From positions 3,658,001-3,722,000 of the forward strand of contig NZ_AP018441.1 in assembly GCF_009937975.1 (NCBI RefSeq): DNA of 64,000 nt, in the 5' to 3' direction. This document shows, in pieces, positions 50,224 to 59,613 of the stretch (positions within the stretch are counted from its first letter, which is position 1; every line of letters starts with the position of its first letter). Under the pieces are notes generated by a model, which saw only the letters and a program-made list of their open reading frames with translations, had not been told where the DNA came from and did not search any database. The position numbers and the translations under genes were made by a program. Source of the DNA: Undibacterium sp. YM2 (GTDB taxonomy: Bacteria; Pseudomonadota; Gammaproteobacteria; Burkholderiales; Burkholderiaceae_D).

Positions 50224-50535
50224 ATGTATCCATGGCTATGGGTGTGGTCACCACAGGTTCACTTTCCCTGGAGTGGCAGTGTTGCACAAAAAATTGAGCC
50301 TAGAACGGCCTGGTTCACGTCCATGATCCCTCCGGTTTCAGGGGATGCTGCAATAGAAGAGCAAGTATTCAATGCTGCGTCATACGGTACACAGTTGGGC
50401 CTGATCACTGATGTACTTTTGGATATCGTCAAAGAGACTGAAATTTTGTCGCCCAGGGCATCCAAGTCGCTGGATGAGTTGAAGGCCTTGAAATCCAAGA
50501 TCGAAGATATCAAAAAAATATCCGCAAAAAAGTAG
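50224..50535 (+). CDS. Small protein, possibly a PHA granule-associated phasin-like protein
   Basis: 103 residues. AAGGAG lies 6 bp before the ATG at 50224 and fixes the start, although the frame runs upstream to 50116. It starts MYPWLWVWSPQVHFPWSGSV, a Trp/Pro-rich segment, and continues to a helical part (VFNAASYGTQLGLITDVLLDIV) and a Lys-rich C-terminus (LDELKALKSKIEDIKKISAKK). The SYGxQLGxIxDxL pattern with a C-terminal helix resembles small granule-associated proteins encoded near phaC in Burkholderia. That is inference from memory. The neighbouring ackA/pta/fabI/phaC region and the upstream palindrome fit. Confidence 0.5.
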   Translation: MYPWLWVWSPQVHFPWSGSVAQKIEPRTAWFTSMIPPVSGDAAIEEQVFNAASYGTQLGLITDVLLDIVKETEILSPRASKSLDELKALKSKIEDIKKISAKK

Positions 50536-50597
50536 CCCTGAATTAAGCCAGGGCCAAGGAAGTGCTGGCGTGGGTTTCATCGCCGACAGCAAACATC

Positions 50598-51823
50598 TCA
50601 AAGCATGGCTTGCAGCAGTTGTTGCGCATCCATGGCTGCGATGCGTCCTTCATCCGTGGGCACTACCCACACTTCAGTGCTGCTGTTGGGGTATGAATGG
50701 GCGCAATGCCATCACCGCGGGCGGCGTTGTTCTTTGCCGTTTCTATCTGCACGCCCAGATAAGCCAGACCTTCTGCTACCTGCTGCCTGAGTAGCGCATC
50801 GTGTTCCCCTATGCCGCCGGTAAACACCAATACATCAAGACCGTTCAGGCACGCGCTTAATGCACCACATTCGCGTATCACGCGATAGGTGAATAAATCG
50901 ATGGCAAAACCAGCTCGCGGGTCGCTGCTGGCGCGCAGGGTGCGCATGTCGGCGGAGATGCCTGATACACCGAGCAGGCCGGATTCTTTATATAGGGCGG
51001 TTTCCATGCGTTTTTCACCCCAGCCCTGCTGCATCAGGTGTAGCAAGACACCGGGGTCGAGTGCGCCGCAGCGGGTGCCCATCATCAGGCCATCGAGTGC
51101 AGAGAAACCCATGGAGGTCGCGATGCTTTTACCGTTTTTCATGGCGCAGGCGCTGGCACCATTACCGAGGTGCAGCATGATCACGCTCCCGGCAGCAGGA
51201 TCAAATGCGCGTGCCGATTGCTGGGCCAGGTGACTGGCGACATAGCGGTAAGACAGGCCATGAAAACCGTAACGGCGTATGCCAGTGGCACGCAGGGATT
51301 GCGGCAGGGCCAGCGTGGTTTCGCATGTGGGCATGTCAGCATGGAAGCCGGTATCGAAGCAGGCTATCTGTGGTATGCCGGGATAGGCACGTCGAAAGGC
51401 GGCTACGCCTTCCAGGTTATGCGGCTGATGCAGTGGTGCCAGTGTATCCAGGGTATGCAGATAGACCAGGGCTGCGTCATCTATCACGATGGAAGATGAA
51501 AACCGCTCGCCGCCGTGCACGACGCGGTGGGCTACAGCGGCTATCTGCATGTCTGCGCTATGGCTCATCAACACGCCGTGCAGGGCTTGCAGCGCAGCCG
51601 CGAACTGGTCGCCACCTGCGGCGCTGATATCCGTTTGATCCAGCGTCAAGGTCTGTGTTCCATTACTTGTACGACATTGTATGACGGGCTTGCCCTCAGG
51701 TTGCAAACCCTCAATGACACCTGTCAGATTACTGCCTGTCACGCCCTCTTCAGTAAAAGGATACAGGGCAAACTTGATGCTGGATGAACCTGAATTCACC
51801 GACAGAATGACGGGCTGCTTCAT
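50598..51823 (-). CDS. ackA: Acetate kinase, frameshifted near the 3' end
   Basis: Interconverts acetyl (or propionyl) phosphate plus ADP and acetate plus ATP. NSGSSSIKFALYPF, HRVVHGGERF and HLGNGASACAMKNGKS are the family motifs, and VFTGGIGEHDALLRQQV is near the end. The frame is correct to about residue 377 (IAPIHTP), then shifts in a CCCC run (GGGG at 50688-50691 on the plus strand) and stops at 50663 after TAALKCG. Restoring one base gives HTPNSSTEVWVVPTDEGRIAAMDAQ... to a stop at 50598, the normal 408-residue length. Its ATG overlaps the stop of the maoC/pta gene by 4 bases, so translation is coupled. Confidence 0.9.
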
Positions 51824-53241
51824 GGTGCATTCTTCCGGTATTCATGCGCCAGTAATTTGACGAGTGCGGCAGAAGCAACCCGGGAAGATGGGCCATCGGC
51901 ACGGCTGGTCAGGGCAATGGGTACTTTGGCACCGAGGACAACGCCACAGGTGGCTGCGCCTGCCAGATATTCAAATTGCTTGCCGAGCATATTGCCGGAT
52001 TCTAGGTCAGGCACCATGAGGATATCCACATCGCCAGAAACGGCTGAGACTATGCCCTTGATTTGTGCGGCCCGGGCAGAAATGGCATTATCAAAAGCCA
52101 ATGGGCCATCAACGATAGCGCCGGTGATTTGCTTGCGCTCTGCCATCTTGCACAAGGCAGCGGCATCAATGGTGGAATTGATTTTTGGGTTGACAGTTTC
52201 GACTGCAGACAAGAGCGCAACCTTGGGTTCGGTGATATTCAAGGCATGAGCCAGGTTGATGGCGTTTTGCAGTATGTCAGCTTTTTCCGGCAGGCTCGGA
52301 TAAATATTCAGGGCTGCATCCGTCAATAGCAAGAGCTTGTGATACATGGGTACATCCAGGTGATAGACATGCGACAGGCGCCGTTTGGTACGCAGGGCAG
52401 CACATTCAACGACGGCATGCATGAGTTCATCGGTATGCAAGCTGCCTTTCATCAGAGCTTCTACCTTACCGCTGGCGGCCAGTTCTACGGCTTTTTCAGC
52501 AGCGGCATGGCTGTGTGGCACATCGATTTGCTCATAGCTGCCTATATCAATATTGGCCGCAGCAGCGACAGCGACCAGTTTCGCCAACGGGGCAATCAGG
52601 ACGGGTATGATCAGACCATGTTTTGCAGCATCGACCGCGCCTTGCAGGGAATCGACATCGCAGGGATGGACGACCGCGCAAGGGATGGCCGCCAGGTCTT
52701 TGACACTATCAACCAGGTGCTGCTGGCGCTCGCCCAGGTTGAACATGGCCATGGTGGGCAGGTGGGCGCGTGGGCGGCTGACTTTTTCTGTGGGAGCAAT
52801 GACCAAAGCATTGCCATATACGACCTTGTCGCCCTTCTGGTTTCTGATTTCACAATCGAGGGTCACGCGCTTTTTTGCATCATCCTTGGCAACCACTGTC
52901 GCTGACACAGTCAGGGTGTCACCTATGCGCACGGGTTTAACGAAATGCAGGTTTTGTTCGAGATAGATCGTGCCTGGCCCTGGCAAACGCGTACCCAGTA
53001 TGGTGGAGATGAGCGCCCCACCCCACATGCCATGGGCGATCACGCCATGGAATAGCGTGTGCTCTGCATATTCAGCATCCAGGTGGGCGGGGTTGACGTC
53101 ACCCGAGACGGTAGCAAAGGCCTGGATATCGGTGTTCGTCAGCGTACGTACCTGGCTGGCGGTCTGCCCTATCTGCAAGTCTTCATACACGACATTGGAG
53201 ATCAGGTCTTGTTCATTGGTTGCTGTGTTGATGGTATTCAT
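51820..53241 (-). CDS. Bifunctional MaoC-type enoyl-CoA hydratase / phosphate acetyl(butyryl)transferase
   Basis: A 473-residue fusion. Residues about 15-155 are a hot-dog MaoC hydratase domain with FATVSGDVNPAHLD and FHGVIAHGMWGGAL (hydratase-2 Asp and His). Residues about 170-465 are a PTA/PTB acyltransferase domain (LIAPLAKLVAVAA, LMKGSLHTDELM, VDGPLAFDNAIS, LVPDLESGNMLGKQ). It should convert acyl-CoA and phosphate to acyl phosphate, the substrate for the coupled AckA. The MaoC half could form R-3-hydroxyacyl-CoA for the PHA synthase, which is inference. The family commonly sits with ackA and fabI. Confidence 0.92.
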   Translation of the reverse strand: MNTINTATNEQDLISNVVYEDLQIGQTASQVRTLTNTDIQAFATVSGDVNPAHLDAEYAEHTLFHGVIAHGMWGGALISTILGTRLPGPGTIYLEQNLHFVKPVRIGDTLTVSATVVAKDDAKKRVTLDCEIRNQKGDKVVYGNALVIAPTEKVSRPRAHLPTMAMFNLGERQQHLVDSVKDLAAIPCAVVHPCDVDSLQGAVDAAKHGLIIPVLIAPLAKLVAVAAAANIDIGSYEQIDVPHSHAAAEKAVELAASGKVEALMKGSLHTDELMHAVVECAALRTKRRLSHVYHLDVPMYHKLLLLTDAALNIYPSLPEKADILQNAINLAHALNITEPKVALLSAVETVNPKINSTIDAAALCKMAERKQITGAIVDGPLAFDNAISARAAQIKGIVSAVSGDVDILMVPDLESGNMLGKQFEYLAGAATCGVVLGAKVPIALTSRADGPSSRVASAALVKLLAHEYRKNAP

Positions 53242-53257
53242 TTGATGTGGACTCCCA

Positions 53258-54037
53258 TTAATTTACGATGTGATAGCCGCCATCCACATACAAGGTCTGC
53301 CCTGTCATGCCGGATGAAGCATCACTGATCAGGAACGCAGCTAGCCGGCCTATCTCATCGAGTGTCACCAGCCTGCCCAGAGGGGAGCGGGCAACCGCTT
53401 TCTGCATCAGTACATCGAAGTCTTGCAGGCCAGACGCTGCACGGGTAGGTACAGGGCCTGGGGATATCGCGTGTACCCGTATTCCTGCAGGGCCAAGCTC
53501 GGTCGCCAGATAGCGCACCGTTGATTCCAGTGCCGCCTTGACCGGCCCCATGATGCCATAGTGGGCAACGGCTTCGTCTGCCCCCAGATAGGTCATGGTC
53601 ATGATGCTGGCGCTCTTGCTTAAATGCGGCTCGCATAGTCTGGCCAGACGGGCAAATGAATGACAGGAGACATTCATGGCACGCAAGAAGCCTGCACTGG
53701 AACTGTCAATGACGCGACCATGCAAATCATCCAAAGGTGCCCAGGCGATGGAGTGGATGACAAAATCCAGTTCCCCCAGTTCCTGCACTGCCGCGTCAAC
53801 AAGAGCTTCCAGCGAACCTTCCTGTTCCACGTCACAAACGACGAGCGTGGATTCCAGCGCTGCTGCCAGCGGCGCAACAAACTGATGCGCCTTGGCATTC
53901 ACGCAGGACAATACTGTCCTTGCACCCAGTTGCCTTACCATGGCCGCACAGCCATAGGCAATACTGTGCTCATTGGCCAAGCCTATGATCAGGCCGCGTT
54001 TGCCCTGTAATGAAAATGAAGAACTTGCTGCAGTCAT
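53258..54037 (-). CDS. fabI: Enoyl-ACP reductase, FabI-type
   Basis: NADH-dependent reduction of trans-2-enoyl-ACP, the last step of fatty-acid elongation. A 259-residue short-chain dehydrogenase of the FabI class: GKRGLIIGLANEHSIAYGCA, IHSIAWAPLDDL, the YGIMGPVKAALES active-site segment (Tyr-x6-Lys), and PGPVPTRAASGLQDF. It is probably a second, specialised FabI copy. The housekeeping gene would normally be elsewhere, and this one lies 16 bp upstream of the maoC/pta fusion in the operon. Confidence 0.93.
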   Translation of the reverse strand: MTAASSSFSLQGKRGLIIGLANEHSIAYGCAAMVRQLGARTVLSCVNAKAHQFVAPLAAALESTLVVCDVEQEGSLEALVDAAVQELGELDFVIHSIAWAPLDDLHGRVIDSSSAGFLRAMNVSCHSFARLARLCEPHLSKSASIMTMTYLGADEAVAHYGIMGPVKAALESTVRYLATELGPAGIRVHAISPGPVPTRAASGLQDFDVLMQKAVARSPLGRLVTLDEIGRLAAFLISDASSGMTGQTLYVDGGYHIVN

Positions 54038-54100
54038 CTTTTTTACCTATCTCGGTTGAACCTGATTGAACCTGAACCAGGTGTTTGCCTGTCCGACACA

Positions 54101-55273
54101 TCAGGCAAACTGTTTTTTGAAACATGCTATCGTCGTCAGGCTCACCATTACGGCGATCAGCAATATGCCTGAAAACATGGGCCACAATACACTGAAGCCA
54201 GCCCCTTTCATCAAAATACCGTAACTGGCATTGATGTAGTAATACAGCGGTGATACATACATGCCCAGTCGCATGATGGTGGGCATAGCTTCAGGGGGAG
54301 TCCATGCGCCCGACAAAAACATCATGGGGGCGATGATAAGTATCACCATCATGCCTGCCTGCGCCATATTGCGCGTCATGGTGGCGATCAATATGCCTAT
54401 GCCGGCCAGGGTACTGACATACAAGGTAGTCAGTGCAAAGAACAATAACAAGCTTCCTGCTACCGGCACGGCAAAGACCGGCACCAGAATGCCGAATAGC
54501 CCAAGAGCGGTGCCGCCCAGGATCACCGCTACCATCGCCACTATCTTGGGTATCATGATCTGCAATGGTGACAGCGGTGATACCAGCAACTGCTCTATAG
54601 TGCCACGTTCTTTCTCCCTGACCATGGCAGCCGCAGGCAGCAACAGCGAAAACAGGGTAATTACATTTAATAATTCTGAAATACCCATGAACCAGGCATC
54701 GTTCTGATTAGGATTGAACCAGACCCGGGTCTGGTTATTGATCAGTGGTGCGTCCACAGCCCCTCCTGCCCCGCCAACTCCACCAATTCCGACACCATAA
54801 CGCTGCGCGGTTTGCTCCAGGCCATAGCGGGCAACGATTTGGCTTGCATCCACGGCTGCCAGAAAGCCCTGTACAGAATTGGAGGCATCAATCTGCATCT
54901 GTACAGATGCGGTGTCACCACGCGCCAGCTTGTCCGAAAAGCCTGGAGGTATGTCCAGCACCGCCATCGCTTTGCCATCATCCAGCAATTGCTGGCCCTG
55001 ACTGGCATGCGTAATGGCACCTGCCCAGCGAAATTCAGGCGACATGAAACGTCCAGCCAGTTCGCGTGATGCCGCGCTGCGGTCCAGATCAAACAATACT
55101 AAGGCCGCATTATTTAACTGGAATGACACACCAGAAGCAGCATTATAAATATCAGCAGAAAATGCATACAGCACAAACACCAGCAAGACAGGGTCACGCA
55201 TGAGTTGCAACAACTCTTTCCAGGTCATGGCCTGCAAGCGGCTCCACCAGATACGATCGAACAAACTGTTCAT
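54101..55273 (-). CDS. ABC-2 type transporter permease (second)
   Basis: An inner-membrane permease of the ABC-2/YhhJ type, about 390 residues. An N-terminal helix (LLVFVLYAFSADIYNAASG) is followed by a large periplasmic domain (about residues 45-200) and five C-terminal helices. The conserved cytoplasmic motif VREKERGTIEQLLVSPLSPLQIMIPK lies between them. I chose the ATG at 55273 (MNSLFDRIWW) because GGAG lies 9 bp before it. The frame runs to 55318 inside the preceding gene. It pairs with the other permease and the double ATPase. Confidence 0.9.
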   Translation of the reverse strand: MNSLFDRIWWSRLQAMTWKELLQLMRDPVLLVFVLYAFSADIYNAASGVSFQLNNAALVLFDLDRSAASRELAGRFMSPEFRWAGAITHASQGQQLLDDGKAMAVLDIPPGFSDKLARGDTASVQMQIDASNSVQGFLAAVDASQIVARYGLEQTAQRYGVGIGGVGGAGGAVDAPLINNQTRVWFNPNQNDAWFMGISELLNVITLFSLLLPAAAMVREKERGTIEQLLVSPLSPLQIMIPKIVAMVAVILGGTALGLFGILVPVFAVPVAGSLLLFFALTTLYVSTLAGIGILIATMTRNMAQAGMMVILIIAPMMFLSGAWTPPEAMPTIMRLGMYVSPLYYYINASYGILMKGAGFSVLWPMFSGILLIAVMVSLTTIACFKKQFA

Positions 55274-55289
55274 TTCATCATACTCCGCA

Positions 55290-56444
55290 TCAATTTTTTG
55301 GCCGCTTGGAAAAACCAAGAAATCCTGCTGTAAACAAGGCTATGGCATACAAAGCCAGGATCAACATGTCTTGCCACAATGCCGCAATGCCAACCCCCTT
55401 GAGAAAGCTACCCATGGCGATCTCTGCGTAATACATGCCGGGCAAGGCATGGGCAATGACTGAAGCAATGGCAGACAGCGAAGGGATAGGAATAATCATG
55501 CCTGAATAAAGTACCGCAGGTACCACCGTCACAATGGCCGTACCCACCATGGCTGCCACCTGGGTATTCACCATCACCGACACCAGCAAACCTATGCCGG
55601 TAGTGCAAATCACATACAGTATGGTGGATAGCAAAAAGAATAGCGGATCACCCTTGAATGGCGCACCAAACAGCAGCAGGGCAAATGCGGTCAGCGCACA
55701 GGCATTGACGATGGAAATTCCTACATAGGGCAGTAATTTTCCTATCAGGTATTCACCGCGTGACAAGGTGGATGAATAGACGTTATAGATAGCACCGGAT
55801 TCTTTCTCCCTGACTACGCCCAAAGCAGTCAGAAATGGTGGTGACAGCATGAGGATAACCATGATGAGTTTGGGCGCTATCGACCAGATGCTCTTGACCT
55901 CCTGATTATACAAATACCTTGTCTCCAGCTTGACCGACTGCATGCTGTTACGCAAAGTCTCTTGCCCTATTCCTGTCAGCGCAGAGAAATGGGCCGACAA
56001 ATTATCAAGATTCATGGCGGCATTGATGGCGGTCACATAGCCTTTTGCCGTCAGTGCACGGAAAGGGAAAGTACCGTCTATCCAGGTTTGCACCGTCGTT
56101 GCCTGGCCTGATTTCAAGCGTGTACCAAAATCGGGCGGAATAATGATGACAGCCCGCAAGCTGTTATCGACCAGCAGCTTTTCTACGTCCTGCTCCCGCT
56201 GTGCATAGCCCTGGAAGGAGAAATAGCGAGAATCACTGAAATGATGTGCATAGTCACGCGAACTGACAGACTGGTCGTAATCCACAATCGCCAGGGGAAT
56301 GTTTTCCACATCCAGCGACAGGCCATAGCCAAACAGCAGCATCAATAAGGATGGTACGACAAAAGCCAGGACAAAAAACAGGCGGTCGCGCACGATCTCG
56401 CGCCATTCCTTATACGCCACTACACTGATACGCCGCAGATTCAT
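55290..56444 (-). CDS. ABC-2 type transporter permease (first)
   Basis: A 384-residue paralogue of the next permease with the same plan: an N-terminal helix (LFFVLAFVVPSLLMLLFGYGL), a periplasmic domain, and five helices after VVREKESGAIYNVYSSTLSRGEYL. Its ATG overlaps the stop of the ATPase gene by 4 bases, indicating coupled synthesis. Together the two permeases would form the membrane channel of the exporter. The substrate class of this family is broad (drugs, lipids, sterol-like molecules). Confidence 0.92.
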   Translation of the reverse strand: MNLRRISVVAYKEWREIVRDRLFFVLAFVVPSLLMLLFGYGLSLDVENIPLAIVDYDQSVSSRDYAHHFSDSRYFSFQGYAQREQDVEKLLVDNSLRAVIIIPPDFGTRLKSGQATTVQTWIDGTFPFRALTAKGYVTAINAAMNLDNLSAHFSALTGIGQETLRNSMQSVKLETRYLYNQEVKSIWSIAPKLIMVILMLSPPFLTALGVVREKESGAIYNVYSSTLSRGEYLIGKLLPYVGISIVNACALTAFALLLFGAPFKGDPLFFLLSTILYVICTTGIGLLVSVMVNTQVAAMVGTAIVTVVPAVLYSGMIIPIPSLSAIASVIAHALPGMYYAEIAMGSFLKGVGIAALWQDMLILALYAIALFTAGFLGFSKRPKN

Positions 56445-58459
56445 GCTTGCTCTCCCCTGGCTTTGGCGTCTTCTGCTTCCAGCCTGGTGACGATGTGGAC
56501 AAAGACGTCTTCCATGCTCAAACGCTTTTGCTGGAACTGGATGTCAGGTGTCTGCAGAAGTGCATGGAGACGCGGCAGATCCTGTTCAGGTTCCGGCAAC
56601 ATCACGTGGATGCGCGAACCGAACAAAGCAGCACTGGAAAAACCATTCTTGTGTAAAATTTCCAGCATGGCCTGCGCCTGATTGGCATCCCCCGCTGCCT
56701 TCAATTCATACAATTTGCCAGCCTGCGCTTCCACGTCAGCCTTCAATTGATCTGGCGACGCATCTGCGACTATGCGCCCGGCATACATGAGGGCGATATG
56801 GTCGCAGTGCTCTGCCTCTGACATATAGTGGGTCGTGACCAGGATGGTGACGTTTTCTTCGCGGGCAAGCTTGAACAGGACTTCCCAAAAGGCACGGCGT
56901 CCCAGGGGATCAACTCCAGAAGTAGGCTCGTCAAGGAACAGCACTTGCGGCCTGTGTATCAGTGCGCAACCCAGTGCCAGGCGCTGGCGCAAGCCCATGG
57001 GCAGGCTGGCTGCCAGCGCACCGCCGAAAGGACGCAGGCCTGCCATATCCAGTATCCAGTCCATGCGTGCTGCGGTTTGCTGCCTGGTCAGGCCATAGAT
57101 ACCTGCATACAGGCGTATGTTTTCCAGCACTGAAAGATCAAGGTAAAGGGAAAACGCCTGCGACATATAGCCTATGCGTTCACGTATCTGCCGGCCGGCA
57201 TCCCGCATGTCAGCCCCCGCCACCCTGCCCTTGCCGCTGCTGGGGCTGAGTATGCCAGTCAGCATCTTGATGACCGTGCTTTTACCTGCACCATTCGCAC
57301 CCAGCAAACCGAAAATCTCGCCTTGCGGTACGCGAAAGCTCAGATCATCCACTGCCTTGAACGCACCAAAAATACGCGACAGATTTTCTGCCTCTATCGC
57401 CAGGCCATGATCGGCATGACGCTGAGCAGGGAGATCAGTGGAGTCAGGATTTTTCTGAGTCGCTTTGCTGGCCAATAACTGTTTTTTCCGCAGGAGCGCG
57501 ATAAAGACATCTTCCAGTTCTGGCTCCAGCACCTCGCTGTGACTGATAGCGACGTCAGGCACACATAGCTGCACTTGTGCAATGGCCTTGGCGGCATCGG
57601 TCTCATCGACGAATACACGTATGTCTTGCCCCAATACTTCCATCTGGGGGAATTGCTGGCCTAGCTGATGGACAGCAGCTATCTGCTGCTCCGCCTTGCT
57701 GCATACCATGCTGACCACCGAGCCTGCCGCCAGGGTCTTGATTTGTTCAGGCTCGCCTGATGCGAGTATCTTGCCTGCATGCATGAGCGATACGCGGTGA
57801 AAGCGGCTGGCTTCATCCATATAGGCGGTGGACACCAGTGCTGTGATGCCCTTTTCCTTGAGCAGGCGCGCGAGGATGCTCCAGAATTCGCGACGGGATA
57901 CCGGATCAACGCCCGTGGTTGGCTCATCCAGTATCACCAGTTGTGGCTCGTGGATAAGAGTGCAAACCAGCCCCAGCTTTTGCTTCATGCCGCCGGACAG
58001 GTTTTTCATGGGACGGTCACGGAATCTTTCCAGCCTGGTGCTGCGCAGCAGGGCTTCCTTGCGCTCACCCAGTTCAGCCTTGCTTAGCAGCCGCAAGCCT
58101 CCGAAGTAATCGATGTTTTCTTCTACCGACAGATCACCATACAGATTCTGTCCCAGGCCCTGGGGCATGAGGCCTATCCTGTCCTTGATCAATTCACTGC
58201 TTTTCTCAGAATTGATCAGTGTGCCAAATACCTGCAGGTCGCCAGAGTCGTGTGCCAGCACGCCTGCGACGGATTTCAGCAAGCTGCTCTTGCCCGCACC
58301 GTCAGGACCAATCAGGCCATAGATTTCGCCAGCTTCCACCTGCAAGTCTATGCCGTCCATGGCAATCGAATTGCCATAGGATTTCATCAGTGCACGTGCG
58401 AGAACGATTGGTCCGGGAATCGTCGCAACTGGCTGCATTTGTTTCATCATCGCGGGCAT
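56441..58459 (-). CDS. ABC transporter ATPase with two fused nucleotide-binding domains
   Basis: 672 residues with two ABC domains in one chain. NBD1 has Walker A GPDGAGKSS (about 51-59), signature LSGGMKQKLGL and Walker B LVILDEPTTGVDP. NBD2 has Walker A GANGAGKST near 385, Walker B VLFLDEPTSGVDP, and a degenerate signature SLPMGLRQRLALG near 486 in place of LSGGQ. It resembles the ATPase part of RbbA/YhiH-type exporters, with the permease encoded separately. A C-terminal 80-residue domain may be regulatory. The start abuts the hlyD stop with no spacer. Confidence 0.93.
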   Translation of the reverse strand: MPAMMKQMQPVATIPGPIVLARALMKSYGNSIAMDGIDLQVEAGEIYGLIGPDGAGKSSLLKSVAGVLAHDSGDLQVFGTLINSEKSSELIKDRIGLMPQGLGQNLYGDLSVEENIDYFGGLRLLSKAELGERKEALLRSTRLERFRDRPMKNLSGGMKQKLGLVCTLIHEPQLVILDEPTTGVDPVSRREFWSILARLLKEKGITALVSTAYMDEASRFHRVSLMHAGKILASGEPEQIKTLAAGSVVSMVCSKAEQQIAAVHQLGQQFPQMEVLGQDIRVFVDETDAAKAIAQVQLCVPDVAISHSEVLEPELEDVFIALLRKKQLLASKATQKNPDSTDLPAQRHADHGLAIEAENLSRIFGAFKAVDDLSFRVPQGEIFGLLGANGAGKSTVIKMLTGILSPSSGKGRVAGADMRDAGRQIRERIGYMSQAFSLYLDLSVLENIRLYAGIYGLTRQQTAARMDWILDMAGLRPFGGALAASLPMGLRQRLALGCALIHRPQVLFLDEPTSGVDPLGRRAFWEVLFKLAREENVTILVTTHYMSEAEHCDHIALMYAGRIVADASPDQLKADVEAQAGKLYELKAAGDANQAQAMLEILHKNGFSSAALFGSRIHVMLPEPEQDLPRLHALLQTPDIQFQQKRLSMEDVFVHIVTRLEAEDAKARGEQA

Positions 58460-59575
58460 TTATTTCCAGCGTGGCTTTTGCCAGGCTTGCTCTTCTTTCC
58501 AGCGTATGACGGCGTCTGCCGGTATGCCTGGGGTCAGCCTGTGGTCAGGATTTTTGTCCAGACTGAGTTTGACGGCATACACCAGTTTGACCCGCTCATC
58601 GGTGGTCTGCACCTCCTTGGGTGTAAATTCTGCTCTCGTGGCGATATAGCTGACCTTCGCTTCATAGAACTGCTCACCCTGCGAATCCACATAAATACGT
58701 GCGGGCAAACCCAGGCGTAATTGCCCAATTCTTGATTCGGCTACATATACCTTCAGGTACAAATGATCAAGATCGACCATCTCCAGGATGGACCCGCCAG
58801 GCATGACAACTTCACCTGGCTCACGCAAACGTGTCAGCACCACACCAGAACCTGGTGATTTGATGAGCAGATCGGCGAGTACGGAACTGGCTTCTGCCAC
58901 TGCAGCATCTGCCCTGTCGTGCTGGGCTTTTAAAGCTGCAATATCCTGCTGCCTTGCCTTGACCTTGTCGTTACCCAGTTGCGCCTGCGAGAGCCCTTGC
59001 CTGGCGCGATTAACCGCCTCTTGCGCAGCCTTGACATCTGACTGTGCCACCTGCCATGCCAGGTCAGCCTGCTCGTATCTGTGCTTTTCGATCACGCCAC
59101 GCTCAAACAAGTCCTTGTGACGTTGTGCATCAAGCCGGGCTTGCTGTTCGACTGCCATGGCCTTGGAATAAGCAGCCTGGGCCTGGCTGACTGTGGCATC
59201 TGCGAGGTTGATACCCAAAGGCACTTCTTTCTGCGCCACATCAAGGGCACCTTGCGCCGCACGGACCTGTGCTTCAGTTGCATTGGAAGCCTGTCTGGCC
59301 TGCTCGACCTTGGCCTGGACACTGTCATCTTCGAGTTGTGCAATGACGGCCCCTGCCTTGACACTATCGCCCTCCCTGGCAAACACCTTGCTGATGCGGC
59401 CAGGGTATTTAGCAGCAGCGACGATGCGGTCGCCCTCAATACGGCCATTGGCGACGATCAGGCCTTCTGGCATCTTGCGTGACTGTGCCAGATAGTAAAA
59501 ATAGCCACCAGCGATGAGCACGGCAGCAACACCGAGTAAGGCAGGGCCCAGCAATTTGGATTTATTTTCCATCAT
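58460..59575 (-). CDS. HlyD-family periplasmic adaptor (membrane fusion protein)
   Basis: 371 residues. A single N-terminal anchor helix (LLGPALLGVAAVLIAGGYFYYLA) is followed by a lipoyl-like half (VFAREGDSVKAGAVIAQLEDD). A long alpha-helical hairpin rich in Ala, Gln and Arg spans about residues 85-230. The second lipoyl half (IKSPGSGVVLTRLREPGEVV) and beta-barrel (RLGLPARIYVDSQGEQFYEAKVSYI) follow. It links the inner-membrane ABC exporter to TolC. CAGGA lies upstream of two adjacent ATGs (59575 or 59572). It lies 38 bp after tolC. Confidence 0.92.
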   Translation of the reverse strand: MMENKSKLLGPALLGVAAVLIAGGYFYYLAQSRKMPEGLIVANGRIEGDRIVAAAKYPGRISKVFAREGDSVKAGAVIAQLEDDSVQAKVEQARQASNATEAQVRAAQGALDVAQKEVPLGINLADATVSQAQAAYSKAMAVEQQARLDAQRHKDLFERGVIEKHRYEQADLAWQVAQSDVKAAQEAVNRARQGLSQAQLGNDKVKARQQDIAALKAQHDRADAAVAEASSVLADLLIKSPGSGVVLTRLREPGEVVMPGGSILEMVDLDHLYLKVYVAESRIGQLRLGLPARIYVDSQGEQFYEAKVSYIATRAEFTPKEVQTTDERVKLVYAVKLSLDKNPDHRLTPGIPADAVIRWKEEQAWQKPRWK

Positions 59576-59613
59576 TTTTCCTGGATACTGATAGGTAATA
59601 TGAAATGCGTCAC

